Origin: JASHPR01 sp963815375
GTDB taxonomy: Bacteria; Actinomycetota; Actinomycetes; Streptosporangiales; Streptosporangiaceae
Direction: 5' to 3'
Assembly (NCBI GenBank): GCA_963815375.1
Contig: CAWFGX010000001.1
Location: forward strand, 806,001-870,000
Length of the DNA stretch: 64,000 nt
Part shown: positions 16,602 to 25,487 of the stretch, piece by piece
Layout: each line of letters starts with the position of its first letter
How positions within the stretch are numbered: position 1 is the first letter of the stretch
Position numbers and translations under genes: made by a program
Notes under the pieces: generated by a model
What the model saw: only the letters and a program-made list of their open reading frames with translations
Told to the model about the DNA's origin: nothing
The model's database searches: none

Positions 16602-17429
16602 ATGCTCCGCATGGGAACAAGCATCGTTTCGGCGGCCGCGTGCCTGGCCTTGCTGGTAATGCCGGCGGTCAGTGCATCGGCCGCGTCCGTGCCGCTGCCC
16701 GATTCGATGGCAGCCACTGGTGACTCCATAACCACCGCTTTCGACGTCAACTGGAGCGGCGTTCTGCAAAGTACCCCGCAGGATTCCTGGTCGACAGGCA
16801 CGAACAGCTCCGTAGACAGCGTGTACAGCCGGATACTCGCCGCCAACCCTGCCATCAGCGGGCACGAATACAACGACGCGGTGCCCGGCGCAACAATGTC
16901 CGCCCTGAATGGGCAGGTCGAGCAGGCCGCCTCGCAGGGAGTGCAGTTCCTGACGGTTGAGATGGGCGCCAATGACGTGTGCACTTCCAGCGTCGGCGAC
17001 ATGACGTCCACGGCCACGTTCCAGTCCGAGTTCCACACGGCACTGACTAACTTCACCAGCGCCGACCCGGGCGCGCACATCTTGGTTGCGTCGATCCCGA
17101 ATATCTACCAGCTGTACGAGGACGAGCACAGCAACTTCCTGGCCGAGCTGGAGTGGAACGTCTTCGGCATCTGCTCGGACATGCTCAGCGTCAGCGCGAC
17201 CAGTGCGCAGCGCCAGCAGATCGTGACCCAGGAGCAGGCCGACAACCAGGCGCTGGGCACCGTGTGTGCCCAGTTCTCGCAGTGCTTGTTCGACAACGAC
17301 GCGATCTACAACGTCAGCTTCAGCTCTTCAGACGTCAGCAACGTCGACTACTTCCACCCGAGCGTCGGCGGGCAGGCGGAGCTGGCGGCCGTGGCCTGGT
17401 CGGCCGGCTACTGGCCCAGCACCGGCTGA
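16602..17429 (+). CDS. Secreted SGNH/GDSL-family hydrolase
   Basis: A 275-residue exported esterase/lipase-like protein. A Sec signal peptide (about 1-28) ends near ASA. Block I is ATGDSITTAF with the catalytic Ser, block III is EMGANDVC, and block V is DYFHPS, which supplies the Asp and His. Six cysteines fit disulfide-stabilised extracellular SGNH enzymes of actinomycetes. It faces away from ndh and converges with the phosphotransferase gene. The substrate is unknown. Confidence 0.9.
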   Translation: MLRMGTSIVSAAACLALLVMPAVSASAASVPLPDSMAATGDSITTAFDVNWSGVLQSTPQDSWSTGTNSSVDSVYSRILAANPAISGHEYNDAVPGATMSALNGQVEQAASQGVQFLTVEMGANDVCTSSVGDMTSTATFQSEFHTALTNFTSADPGAHILVASIPNIYQLYEDEHSNFLAELEWNVFGICSDMLSVSATSAQRQQIVTQEQADNQALGTVCAQFSQCLFDNDAIYNVSFSSSDVSNVDYFHPSVGGQAELAAVAWSAGYWPSTG

Positions 17430-17454
17430 CCGGCCGGCATTCCGCTGCTGGCGG

Positions 17455-18462
17455 TCATCGCTCGGCCTGACCGGTAATGCGATTGGCCAGGGCCCGGAGC
17501 ACGCTCCAGGTCTTGTCGGCGTCGGCGGTGACGGCGTGGGGCCTGAGCAGCCGCTGGGAGTCCAGGGCTAGGTCGTTGATGTCCCAGCGCAGCCGGTAGA
17601 GCTCCAGCAAGTCCGGCTGTGGCACCACGCCGGTTGCATTGGCGTATGCCGCGAGAATGGTTCCGTCGCCGGCGTCCAGCGCCCACAGGTCGCGCTCTGG
17701 CGGCGCGATCAGTGCCGTGTCCCAGTCGACGAGCAGCCAGGTCCCGCCCGTGGTGAGCATCGTGTTGCCTGGATGTGGCTCGCCGTGGGTGATCACTTCC
17801 CGGCCTGGCCTGGATCTGGCCTGTGCCACGAGGGCGTCGTAGCGGGCGAGCAGCCGCCGGATCGCTGTGGCGTTGTGCTTAAGCAGGCCCGACGTGGCCA
17901 GCGCGTACGGGCCGCAGTCAGCGGCTCCGGCGGCTGGGTCACAGGCTGTCTCAAGCCCGCCGCGGAACGGCACGCCGAAGTCGTCGGCCAGCGTGTGCCG
18001 CCTGGCGACCGCCGGGGCGCCGTGCACACCGATCACGAGGCCGAGCAGGCCACCGGGGATGCCGGGCGCAGAGAAGTCACCCCAGCTGAACGCCTGCCCG
18101 TCAACGAACGGGTACACAGCCACGGCGAACCTGTCGTTGATCCGCGCCAGCGGCTCGCCGTCCCGGGCCGCAGCGGGTGCCACAACGAATGTGGCGCCGC
18201 TGCGGCGCAGGTCGACAGCGGTGGCCAGCGAGGCACGCAGCCGCCCGAGCACCGCTGCCAGCGGCTCGCCGTCCGATAGCTGCTTGGCTTCCAGGTCGTC
18301 CACGGTGACGAACCAGCGTGACCCGGTGGTATCGGCAGCCTCCCAGTGATGGCTGCCCCAGCCGACGGCCCGGTAGGCCAGGGACGTGACGCTCATGCTC
18401 CAGCAGCGCAGCAGCACAGCGGCCAGCGCCGCATCGTCCAGGCCTTCAGGCGGAGTCAGCAC
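17455..18462 (-). CDS. Aminoglycoside phosphotransferase-family kinase (APH(9)/spectinomycin-kinase-like)
   Basis: A 335-residue APH-fold kinase. The catalytic loop is THGEPHPGNTML, with Glu where HGD is usual, and the metal-binding segment is LVDWDTALIAPPERDLW, most like spectinomycin/APH(9)-type proteins. The N-terminal lobe contains the lysine region WFVTVDDLEAKQL. Many actinomycete members act on small metabolites rather than antibiotics, so resistance should not be assumed. It is separated from the convergent SGNH gene by 25 bp and is divergent from the MoxR gene. Confidence 0.85.
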   Translation of the reverse strand: MLTPPEGLDDAALAAVLLRCWSMSVTSLAYRAVGWGSHHWEAADTTGSRWFVTVDDLEAKQLSDGEPLAAVLGRLRASLATAVDLRRSGATFVVAPAAARDGEPLARINDRFAVAVYPFVDGQAFSWGDFSAPGIPGGLLGLVIGVHGAPAVARRHTLADDFGVPFRGGLETACDPAAGAADCGPYALATSGLLKHNATAIRRLLARYDALVAQARSRPGREVITHGEPHPGNTMLTTGGTWLLVDWDTALIAPPERDLWALDAGDGTILAAYANATGVVPQPDLLELYRLRWDINDLALDSQRLLRPHAVTADADKTWSVLRALANRITGQAER

Positions 18463-18596
18463 CCGGCCACGCTAGGTGTCTGCCATGGGCAGAGGCCACC
18501 GGATAACGGCCGGACCCAGCATCGGTGCCGAGGGCGGACAATGGGCTGGAGGCACGAGAGTGCCGGGCGCGAGACACGGGAAGCCCGGGAGGGCAC

Positions 18597-19688
18597 GTGA
18601 ACAACTCGGTAGCTGTCGAGGCGCTGGCGATCGCGGTGTCGGCCGGCGTGCCAGTCCTCCTGTGGGGAAGTCCGGGAACTGGCAAGACCTCGGCCGTGGT
18701 CGCGCTGGCGCAGGCCATGGACTGGCCGGTTGAGGTGGTGATCGGCTCGATCCGCGAGCCGTCCGACTTCGCCGGGCTCCCGGTGGTTATTGACGGCGCT
18801 GTCCACTTCGCCCCGCCGCGGTGGGCGCAGCGGCTTCGGGACGCCGGCCGCGGGCTGCTGTTCCTGGACGAGCTGACAACGGCCCCGCCGGCGGTGCAGG
18901 CCGCGATGCTGCGGGTGGTCCTGGAACGCGTCGTCGGTGACCTGACGTTGCCGGCTGGCGTGCGGGTGGTCGCCGCCGCCAACCCACCTGAGCAGGCAGC
19001 CGACGGCTGGGAACTCGCTCCTCCGCTGGCCAACCGGCTGGTCCACCTGGACTGGCCGGTCGAGGCGAAGACCGTCGCGCGGGGCCTGGCCGTCGGGTTC
19101 CCGACGCCGGTGCTCGTCGGCCTGGACGAGCGGCCGACCACCGGGCAGGTAACTGGCGCGAGGGCAGCGGTGGCCGCGTTCCTGGAGGTCCGGCCTGCTC
19201 TGGTGCTGCAGTTGCCGTCGGCGCCCGCTGCGGCGAGCCGAGGCTGGCCGAGCCCGCGCAGCTGGGAAGCTGTCGCGCGGCTGCTGGCCGGGTGCGAGAT
19301 GTGCCGTGCGTCGGAGGAGGCCCGCGCGGAGCTGGTGATCGGTGCCGTGGGTGAAGGTCCCGGCGTGGAGTTCCTGTCCTGGCTGGAGAACGCCGACCTG
19401 CCGGATCCTGAGCTCGTACTCGCCGACCCGGCCTCCTTCGAGCTGCCCGAGCGCAGCGACCGCGCGTTCGCGATCCTGACCGCGGTGGCGGCGGTCGCGG
19501 TCAGCCGCGGTGACATCGCGTCGTGGGAGGCAGCCTGGCAGGTGGTCGCCGCGGCCGCGCAGGGAGCACCCGACGTAGCGACACTGGTCGCCCGCACGCT
19601 AGCCACCCACAGGCCAGACGGGGCGGAACTTCCAGCCGCGGTGCTGGAACTGGCGCCGGTGCTGCGGGCGGCGGGGCTGATGCGATGA
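18597..19688 (+). CDS. MoxR-type AAA ATPase
   Basis: About 363 residues. Walker A is GSPGTGKTS (24-32) and Walker B is LLFLDELTT (87-95), followed by AAMLRVVLERVVGD (presensor hairpin region) and VVAAANPPEQAADGWEL (sensor 1). This pattern is typical of MoxR ATPases that work with vWA proteins to remodel or load metal centres in targets. The GTG at 18597 is chosen because GGAGGG stands five bases upstream. Its stop overlaps the vWA gene start (ATGA), so the two are translationally coupled. Confidence 0.92.
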   Translation: MNNSVAVEALAIAVSAGVPVLLWGSPGTGKTSAVVALAQAMDWPVEVVIGSIREPSDFAGLPVVIDGAVHFAPPRWAQRLRDAGRGLLFLDELTTAPPAVQAAMLRVVLERVVGDLTLPAGVRVVAAANPPEQAADGWELAPPLANRLVHLDWPVEAKTVARGLAVGFPTPVLVGLDERPTTGQVTGARAAVAAFLEVRPALVLQLPSAPAAASRGWPSPRSWEAVARLLAGCEMCRASEEARAELVIGAVGEGPGVEFLSWLENADLPDPELVLADPASFELPERSDRAFAILTAVAAVAVSRGDIASWEAAWQVVAAAAQGAPDVATLVARTLATHRPDGAELPAAVLELAPVLRAAGLMR

Positions 19689-20461
19689 CTCTCTCGTGGC
19701 GGCCAGTCGGTGAGCTGCCCGCTGAACTGCGCCAGCGCTGGGCGGCGGCCCGGGTGTGGGCCGCGCACCAGGCTCCCTATCTGGCCACGGCCGTGCTCGC
19801 GCTCGATCCCGTGGTGGTGCAGGCCGGCGAGGGTTCACCGGCGGCGGACCTGCGAGCGTTCCCGGCTGACCGCTCGTGGCACGTCTACCTGGACCCGGAT
19901 GTACTCGCGGCCGCGGAGCCGCACCAGATCGGGTTCTGGCTGCTGCACCAGGTGACCCACCTGCTGCGCCAGCACCCCGACCGGTTCCCAGGGGCGCCGG
20001 GTCAAGCGGACGGGCCAGAGACCGGGTCTCTGACAACGAGGCCTGAGGCCACGGCGTCTCAGCCCACGGGCGCCCAGACCAGTGGGCAGCGGCGCTGGAA
20101 CCTCGCGGGCGACGCGGAGATCAACGACGACCTGGTGGCCGGCGAGCTGGAGCTCCCAGCAGAGGCGGTGACGCCCACGAAGCTGGGTCTGCCCGACGGC
20201 CAGACGGCCGAGCAGTACTGGGATGCCCTCGGCGGCGGTCGGGCCGCAGGGAAGGCCGGAGGTGCAGAAGGCGGCGCTCCCAGCGGAAAGCGCAAGGATG
20301 ACGGCAGCCCTGTCCCGCAGCCCAGCGCCGCGGGCGGCCAGCCAGCGGGGCAGCCCAGCGCCGACGCCGAGGGCGGCGGGCCGGCCAGCATGATGCCCCG
20401 GACTGCGGCAGCGGCGCCGACGGGCAGGAGCGGCCATGGAACAGCGGCCGGCCTGGGCTGA
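19685..20461 (+). CDS. DUF2201-type vWA metallopeptidase-like protein, N-terminal part (frameshifted)
   Basis: Starts with ATGA overlap to the MoxR gene. The N-terminal putative metallopeptidase-like domain shows LLHQVTHLLRQHP, in the position of the HExxH-like helix, with Gln-Val where Glu is normal, and later WNLAGDAEINDDL. A Gly/Ala/Pro-rich linker follows. After GGPASMM the frame runs into nonsense, while the real continuation (PDCGSGADGQERPW) lies in another frame. One missing C in the run at about 20397-20400 explains it. Confidence 0.82.
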   Translation: MTLSWRPVGELPAELRQRWAAARVWAAHQAPYLATAVLALDPVVVQAGEGSPAADLRAFPADRSWHVYLDPDVLAAAEPHQIGFWLLHQVTHLLRQHPDRFPGAPGQADGPETGSLTTRPEATASQPTGAQTSGQRRWNLAGDAEINDDLVAGELELPAEAVTPTKLGLPDGQTAEQYWDALGGGRAAGKAGGAEGGAPSGKRKDDGSPVPQPSAAGGQPAGQPSADAEGGGPASMMPRTAAAAPTGRSGHGTAAGLG

Positions 20462-20568
20462 GCGAGATCGGTCAGCGGCTGCTCCGTCACGACGTCGCCC
20501 GGCGGATCACCGAGCACCAGCGGAGGCGCGGCAGCGTTCCGGAAGGATGGCAGCGCTGGGCAGACGGG

Positions 20569-21156
20569 GTGCTCACGCCCGTCGTCAACTGGCGCCGGCA
20601 GCTCGCGGCTGCGGTGCGCCGCGGGGTCGCCGACGTGGCCGGGCGGGTGGACTTCACCTACCGCAAACCCTCACGCCGGGCGGCGGCAGTGCCGGACGTG
20701 GTGCTGCCGAGCCTGCGCCAGCCGATGCCGCAGGTAGCCATGGTGCTCGACACCTCCGGCAGCATGAGCGACAGCATGCTGGCCCAGGCGCTTGGCGAGG
20801 TCAGCGGGGTGCTGCGCAGCCTCGGGCTGGGCCGCCGGAACCTGCGGGTGATCTGCTGCGACGCGGAGGCCTACGAGCACCAGCGGGTGCTCGATGCCCG
20901 GGAAGTGCGGCTGCTCGGCGGCGGCGGCACGGATATGGGCGCTGGCCTCATCGCCGCTGCCGCCCTGCGGCCGCGCCCAGACCTGGTCATTGTGCTGACC
21001 GACGGGCACACGCCATGGCCTGGCCGGGCGCCCGATGGTGTCCGCGTCGTCGTCGGCCTGATGGACGAGTCCGGGCGGACTCCGGACTGGGCGACGACGG
21101 TACTCGTCGACCCTGGGACGGCAGCGGCTGGCCCCGTAGTCAAGGCACAGTGGTGA
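20569..21156 (+). CDS. DUF2201-type vWA protein, C-terminal vWA domain (frameshifted)
   Basis: Continuation of the preceding gene; in this frame coding extends upstream to about 20400. The von Willebrand A domain has a complete MIDAS: DTSGSMSDS, the Thr in GGGGTDMGAG and the Asp in VLTDGHTPW. vWA proteins of this family partner MoxR ATPases, where the vWA domain engages the ATPase ring. The whole protein without the frameshift would be about 490 residues. It ends with a GTGA overlap to the next gene. Confidence 0.85.
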   Translation: MLTPVVNWRRQLAAAVRRGVADVAGRVDFTYRKPSRRAAAVPDVVLPSLRQPMPQVAMVLDTSGSMSDSMLAQALGEVSGVLRSLGLGRRNLRVICCDAEAYEHQRVLDAREVRLLGGGGTDMGAGLIAAAALRPRPDLVIVLTDGHTPWPGRAPDGVRVVVGLMDESGRTPDWATTVLVDPGTAAAGPVVKAQW

Positions 21157-21899
21157 CCGGTCGAGACGAGGGCGACTCCGCCTGGGCCGAGCATGGTTTC
21201 GCGGCTGACCAGGCAGAGGTGTTCCGGCGGTGGCGGATCGGCCTTGACCAGGCGATGGCCTGGCGGAAGGCGGGAGTCGACGACGGCCTGCGGGTCGCGC
21301 AGTGGATCACCGCGGCGGTGACACCCGACTCGGTCGGCAAATGGCGCGATGCCGGGATCGACGCCGGCGAGGCGGTCCACTGGCACGAGATCGGCTTCAG
21401 TCTCGCAGCGGCCACGGATGCCTTGCGGCGGGGGCTCACCCCCGACACCGCGTTCGCGCCGCACTCGAGATCGCATCCTGGCCGGCCTGTCGCCGCGGCT
21501 GCTGCCCGCCTGGCCCCTGGCGTCCGCGGCGAGATCATCCGCCAGTTCCTCGACGCGGGTGTCCCGCCGAAAGTCATGCACGACTACCTCGAAGCCAACT
21601 GGCAGGCCGAGGAGGCCCTGCCATGGGCACGGGCAGGAGTGGCCGCAGCAGATGCCGCGATCTGGCGTGCCCTCGGCCTCACCGCCACCGAGGCCGGCCG
21701 ACTTGCTCGCAAAGGGGCCGTCGCGGTCGAGACCATCCGGGACTGGTGGCGCGCTGGCATCCCGTTTGACGAGGTCGCCGACTGGATCGGCGCGGGCCTG
21801 ACCGCGCAGGAGGCTGCCGACCAGCGGGCCAAGGGCATTACCGCCGAGCAGGCCGCAGCGCTGCGCGCGCTGCGGGACTCCGGCGACGACGAGTCGTAG
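21153..21899 (+). CDS. Short-repeat helical protein coupled to the MoxR-vWA genes
   Basis: About 248 residues, starting at a GTG that overlaps the vWA stop. I do not recognise a named family. Roughly a dozen degenerate units of 13-15 residues run through the protein, consensus W-x-x-A-G-[IVL]-x-x-x-E-A-x-x-W, for example WRDAGIDAGEAVHW, WARAGVAAADAAIW and WRAGIPFDEVADW. Each unit would form a short helix plus turn, giving a solenoid likely to act as a binding platform. Direct coupling to MoxR and vWA genes suggests a substrate or scaffold role. Confidence 0.8.
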   Translation: MTGRDEGDSAWAEHGFAADQAEVFRRWRIGLDQAMAWRKAGVDDGLRVAQWITAAVTPDSVGKWRDAGIDAGEAVHWHEIGFSLAAATDALRRGLTPDTAFAPHSRSHPGRPVAAAAARLAPGVRGEIIRQFLDAGVPPKVMHDYLEANWQAEEALPWARAGVAAADAAIWRALGLTATEAGRLARKGAVAVETIRDWWRAGIPFDEVADWIGAGLTAQEAADQRAKGITAEQAAALRALRDSGDDES

Positions 21900-22054
21900 C
21901 CAATATTGTGCCGCGATCAGCAGCCTTTGGCGTCCTGGCCTAGTTTCCTGCCGCGAAGCGGACACCGCGCCTGCCGAATCGGAATGGCTAAGCTCTGCCG
22001 AAGGGCATCTATCTGCCGAAGGGCATCTAAAGGCAGTGATCCGATTACCCTGAC

Positions 22055-22816
22055 ATGAGTTTGTGCGGCCTCCTCACCGGCGGACGCGGTGCTGGAGCCA
22101 GTCCGGACCCGGATGAGGAGGCGGCCGTCGGCGTGGATGAGCGAATCAGGCAGGCCGGGCTGCTGTATGAGCGAGCAGTCTTCAGCGGTGAGGCCGGGCC
22201 GCTGGCAGAGGCCGACCGGCTGCTTGACGCGGCGGAAGCCGATCTGGCTGTGGCACGCGGCCGGGTCCTGCATACACGGTTCCTGCTGCGCCGCGACGAA
22301 GACCAGTCTGCGGCTAGGGAGGACCCGGCCGAGCTCGCGCTATTCGAGCGCGCGGTCCAGCTGTACCGGGCGCTCGGTGACGTGCGCGGCGAGAGCGAGG
22401 CGCTGTTCTGGGCAGGCTGTTTCCATCAGATTGCCCGGCGCGACGACGCCGCCGCGGTACCCGCCCTGGAACGGTCTCTGGAGCTGGCGTCGCAGGCTGG
22501 CGACAAAGCTGTGATGTCTGAAGCGCTGCGCCACCTCGGCATCGCAGCACACGCCGCCGGGCACCTGGATGTGGCCAGGCAGCGGCTGGAGGAGTCCACA
22601 CGGCTGCGCCGTGAGATTGGGCTGTTGCCAGGCGCGGCCGCGAACCTAGTCGGGCTGGCCTATATTGCCGCAGCCCAGGAACGCCATGAGGACGCACTGG
22701 CACTGCTCGATGAGGCCAATGCGCTCGCCGAGGCCAGCAACGCACAGCGCATCCGGCAACAGGTCACTCAGGCACGCGCAGAACTTCCAGGTCAGCTGGG
22801 CGGTCGACCTGCCTGA
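22055..22816 (+). CDS. Tetratricopeptide-repeat protein
   Basis: Up to 253 residues containing TPR-like helical pairs (ALFERAVQLYRALGDVRGESEALFWAG, then ALERSLELASQAGDKAVMSEALRHLG, then ARQRLEESTRLRREIG). TPRs mediate protein-protein contact. The ATG at 22055 has no obvious ribosome site. A GTG at 22133, 11 bases after GGAGG and starting VDERIRQAGLLYERAV, may be the true start. It follows the repeat protein by about 155 bp on the same strand and could belong to the same module. Confidence 0.8.
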   Translation: MSLCGLLTGGRGAGASPDPDEEAAVGVDERIRQAGLLYERAVFSGEAGPLAEADRLLDAAEADLAVARGRVLHTRFLLRRDEDQSAAREDPAELALFERAVQLYRALGDVRGESEALFWAGCFHQIARRDDAAAVPALERSLELASQAGDKAVMSEALRHLGIAAHAAGHLDVARQRLEESTRLRREIGLLPGAAANLVGLAYIAAAQERHEDALALLDEANALAEASNAQRIRQQVTQARAELPGQLGGRPA

Positions 22817-22820
22817 CTGA

Positions 22821-22881
22821 CTGCCCAGCCTCAGTCGCCCCGAACCGGGGGCTGCCCAGCCTCAGTCGCCCCGAACCGGGG
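22821..22881 (+). repeat. Two 30-bp direct repeats, each with a CCCCG-AAC-CGGGG hairpin
   Basis: Identical 30-bp units at 22821-22850 and 22852-22881 follow the TPR gene at once. Each contains the self-complementary CCCCGAACCGGGG. The position just past a stop codon and before a convergent gene suggests a duplicated terminator. Confidence 0.55.
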
Positions 22882-23000
22882 TTACAGGCGCCCTTGCGCG
22901 CCTTCGTCATCGGCAGCTCGGACCACTCGCACCACGCCGCGCTGGCCCGGCACCTGCCGACCTATCTTGCCGCGGTCTGTGATCGTGCTTAGGGCTGGTG

Positions 23001-25487
23001 TCACTCGAGCACCCGGCGGGCGATGGATGGTGGCTTGCGCCCGGCGAGGATCCAGCCGGTGAGGGCAGCGGCGACGGGAACGCCGAGGATAGTGATGGCG
23101 AGGTACAGGAGTGGCACGTGGCTCAGGGTGCTGAGGTCGCTGAGGTCTCCGGCGGCCAGCGCGAGGTAGGCGCCGGCGGTTCCGATCAGCGCGCCGAGCA
23201 GAGCCAGGCCGCCTGCGGTGGTGGCGGTGAGGGTGCGCCGGGTCGTACTGGTGGCTCCGGCCGCGGTGAGGGTGCGCAGGTCGCCGGCGGCCTCGGTGCG
23301 GATCAGTGCCACGGTCATGGCGAGGACGCCGAGGGCGAGCAGTCCCCCGGCGGCCGTCGCTGCGGCACTGATCGTGGCGAGTGAGGCCTGGCTGTTCCTG
23401 GCCTCGATGATCAGGCCCGCTGTCGCGGCCACGTCTCGCGCGGCCGCGAGCTGCGCGGCTGTGAAGGGCTTGCCGGACTGGATGAGCCAGCCCGACTGTA
23501 TCTGCGTCCAGTGTCGCCGGTGCAGGCCGCCCACGGTGATCAGCGATGTGGGCTGGGAGGCGTAGGACGCGGCCTGGATCCGCTGCACGTGGGTGACGGT
23601 CGCGAAGGTGGAGGGTGTGGTGACCACGAGCGGCCCAGCGTGGACGGTGAGGAATTCGGCGGCCGGGGTGATCGTGGCGGGGCTGATACCGAGGTAGCGG
23701 AGAATCGCTGGGGTTGCGACGTATAGCGGGAGCACGCTGTAGGTCCCTCCCCGGCTGCTGGCAGCGGGGTTCTGCGGGGCGCCCAGGGCGGCGACCGGCT
23801 GTCCTGCCTGACTGCCCGGCCCGCCGGGCTGCGGCTTGTCGGCCGGGTTGACGGGCATGTCAAGGGCGAACACCCCGGGGTGATGCAGCGGTCCGGCGAT
23901 CTGGTGCACGGCAGCGGCCAGGGCGCCAAGCTGCGCGGGTGTCCGGAGGGGGACGACCGGGCCATCCGGGCCATTTCCGCCACCTGGCTGGCCGATCCAG
24001 ACCAGGATCTGGGTGTCTGGCAGGTTGCCCGCGCTCGCTGCGGACCTGTCAGCGGCCGAGCTGATGATGATCGCCGCGGTGATCCCCAGGGCGAGGCTGA
24101 TCGCGGCCAGGGCCGCTCCGGAGCGGGCCTGGTGACGGGCGAGGTCCCGCAGCGCCAGCCGCGCCGCGACCGGCGCGCGCCTGCCCAGCGCGGCGAGGGC
24201 CCGGATGGCCAGGGGGCTGATGAGCAGGATTCCCAGGGTCATCGCCAGCGCGCCGGCGATGATCAGCGGGGGGCGGGTCTGGTTGGCCAGGGCGAGGCAG
24301 GCGATGCCCGCCGCGATCATCAAGGCGGCCAGCAGCGCCGGGCGGTGCGCGGGCCTGGGCCGCGGCGGGCGGCCCGACAGGGCGAGCGTGACCGGCAGCC
24401 TGGCGGCCGCCCGCGCTGGCCACCACGCCGCGGCGGTCGCCGTCACGACGGCGAGCAGCATGCCCAGCGCGACCAGGTCCCACGGGATCGTGAGCCGGTC
24501 GATCCGGTGCCCGGCGAACGCATCCAGGCCCGGGGCGGCGGCAATCCACGCCGCCAGGCCGGCCACGGTCCCGGCAGCGGCGGCGATGACACCCGCGACG
24601 GCTCCGCCCGTGACCATCACCATTCGAAGCTGCTTGCGGGTCGCCCCGATCGCGGCGAGCATGCCGAGCTGACGCTGGCGCCGCGCGGCGATAACCGCGA
24701 AGCCTGCGGCTGCTACCAGGGAGACCAGGAGCAGCAAGACCGTGACGGCACCGAGCGCGCCGCCGGCCACTGCTGCCTGGGTGCTGGCACCCCGCGCCTG
24801 CCATTCCAGCGGGCCGCGGAATCGGTCGCGGAAGGCGCTGAAACTGGCCGGGCTGGCGTTCAGCAGCACCGTCACGGATTGCGGCGGACCCGCCCCCGAC
24901 GGCGTGACGAGGACGAACTGGTCACTCAGATCACTGGGATTCTCGACGATGCCCGTCACCGTCTGGTGATGGCCACTGAGGGACAGCGAGGAGCCGATGC
25001 GCAGCTGAAGGGTCTGCGCTAGCTGTCCGGTGACGGCGGCCTGCCCGGCGCCAGAGGGGTAACGGCCCCGGGTCACGGCGATCATCGGACCGCTGTAGGG
25101 GCCACGCGGGTCTTCTGCCGGGAACTCGACGGTCTGGGCCGAGCCCGGGATCGGCACGAACCGGCGGCCGATCACCTGGATGGTCCCGAAGGCCTTCCTG
25201 GCCGCGGCGACGTCCGCCGCCATGGCCTTCGGGCCGTTCCCGCCGAACTGCAGCAGGTAGCGGGCGGAGCCGAACTGCGGGCCGGGCAGGGACGCCACGT
25301 TGTAGGCAGCCGACACGCTGAAGGCAGCCGCCGCGACCGTGAGGGTCAGCAGCGCGAGGACCAGGATCTGCTGCCGCCACTCGCGGCGGAACAGCCGCCA
25401 CGCCCACCGGGCCACGGCACGCCGCGCCGGGACGCCGCCGCCCGCGGGGCCGGCCAGGACGGGCCGGTCACGCAGCGTGGCGGTCAT
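23001..25487 (-). CDS. ABC transporter permease with two FtsX domains (MacB-like)
   Basis: An 828-residue permease. It has an N-terminal membrane helix (WRQQILVLALLTLTVAAAAFSV), a large outside domain, a first FtsX block (VTVLLLLVSLVAAAGFAVIAARRQRQLGMLAAIGATRKQ), a central pair of helices, a second outside domain and a second FtsX block near the C-terminus. This duplicated layout is typical of actinobacterial exporters for antimicrobial peptides or lipids. Its start overlaps the ATPase gene stop by four bases. The operon order PadR-ATPase-permease points to inducible export, with unknown substrate. Confidence 0.9.
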   Translation of the reverse strand: MTATLRDRPVLAGPAGGGVPARRAVARWAWRLFRREWRQQILVLALLTLTVAAAAFSVSAAYNVASLPGPQFGSARYLLQFGGNGPKAMAADVAAARKAFGTIQVIGRRFVPIPGSAQTVEFPAEDPRGPYSGPMIAVTRGRYPSGAGQAAVTGQLAQTLQLRIGSSLSLSGHHQTVTGIVENPSDLSDQFVLVTPSGAGPPQSVTVLLNASPASFSAFRDRFRGPLEWQARGASTQAAVAGGALGAVTVLLLLVSLVAAAGFAVIAARRQRQLGMLAAIGATRKQLRMVMVTGGAVAGVIAAAAGTVAGLAAWIAAAPGLDAFAGHRIDRLTIPWDLVALGMLLAVVTATAAAWWPARAAARLPVTLALSGRPPRPRPAHRPALLAALMIAAGIACLALANQTRPPLIIAGALAMTLGILLISPLAIRALAALGRRAPVAARLALRDLARHQARSGAALAAISLALGITAAIIISSAADRSAASAGNLPDTQILVWIGQPGGGNGPDGPVVPLRTPAQLGALAAAVHQIAGPLHHPGVFALDMPVNPADKPQPGGPGSQAGQPVAALGAPQNPAASSRGGTYSVLPLYVATPAILRYLGISPATITPAAEFLTVHAGPLVVTTPSTFATVTHVQRIQAASYASQPTSLITVGGLHRRHWTQIQSGWLIQSGKPFTAAQLAAARDVAATAGLIIEARNSQASLATISAAATAAGGLLALGVLAMTVALIRTEAAGDLRTLTAAGATSTTRRTLTATTAGGLALLGALIGTAGAYLALAAGDLSDLSTLSHVPLLYLAITILGVPVAAALTGWILAGRKPPSIARRVLE

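Noticed and set aside
17455..18462. Acquired antibiotic-resistance genes (this and the APH(6)-like gene at 50995-51903)
   Set aside because: Neither is linked to a mobile element or antibiotic cluster, and actinomycetes carry many APH-fold kinases for other substrates.
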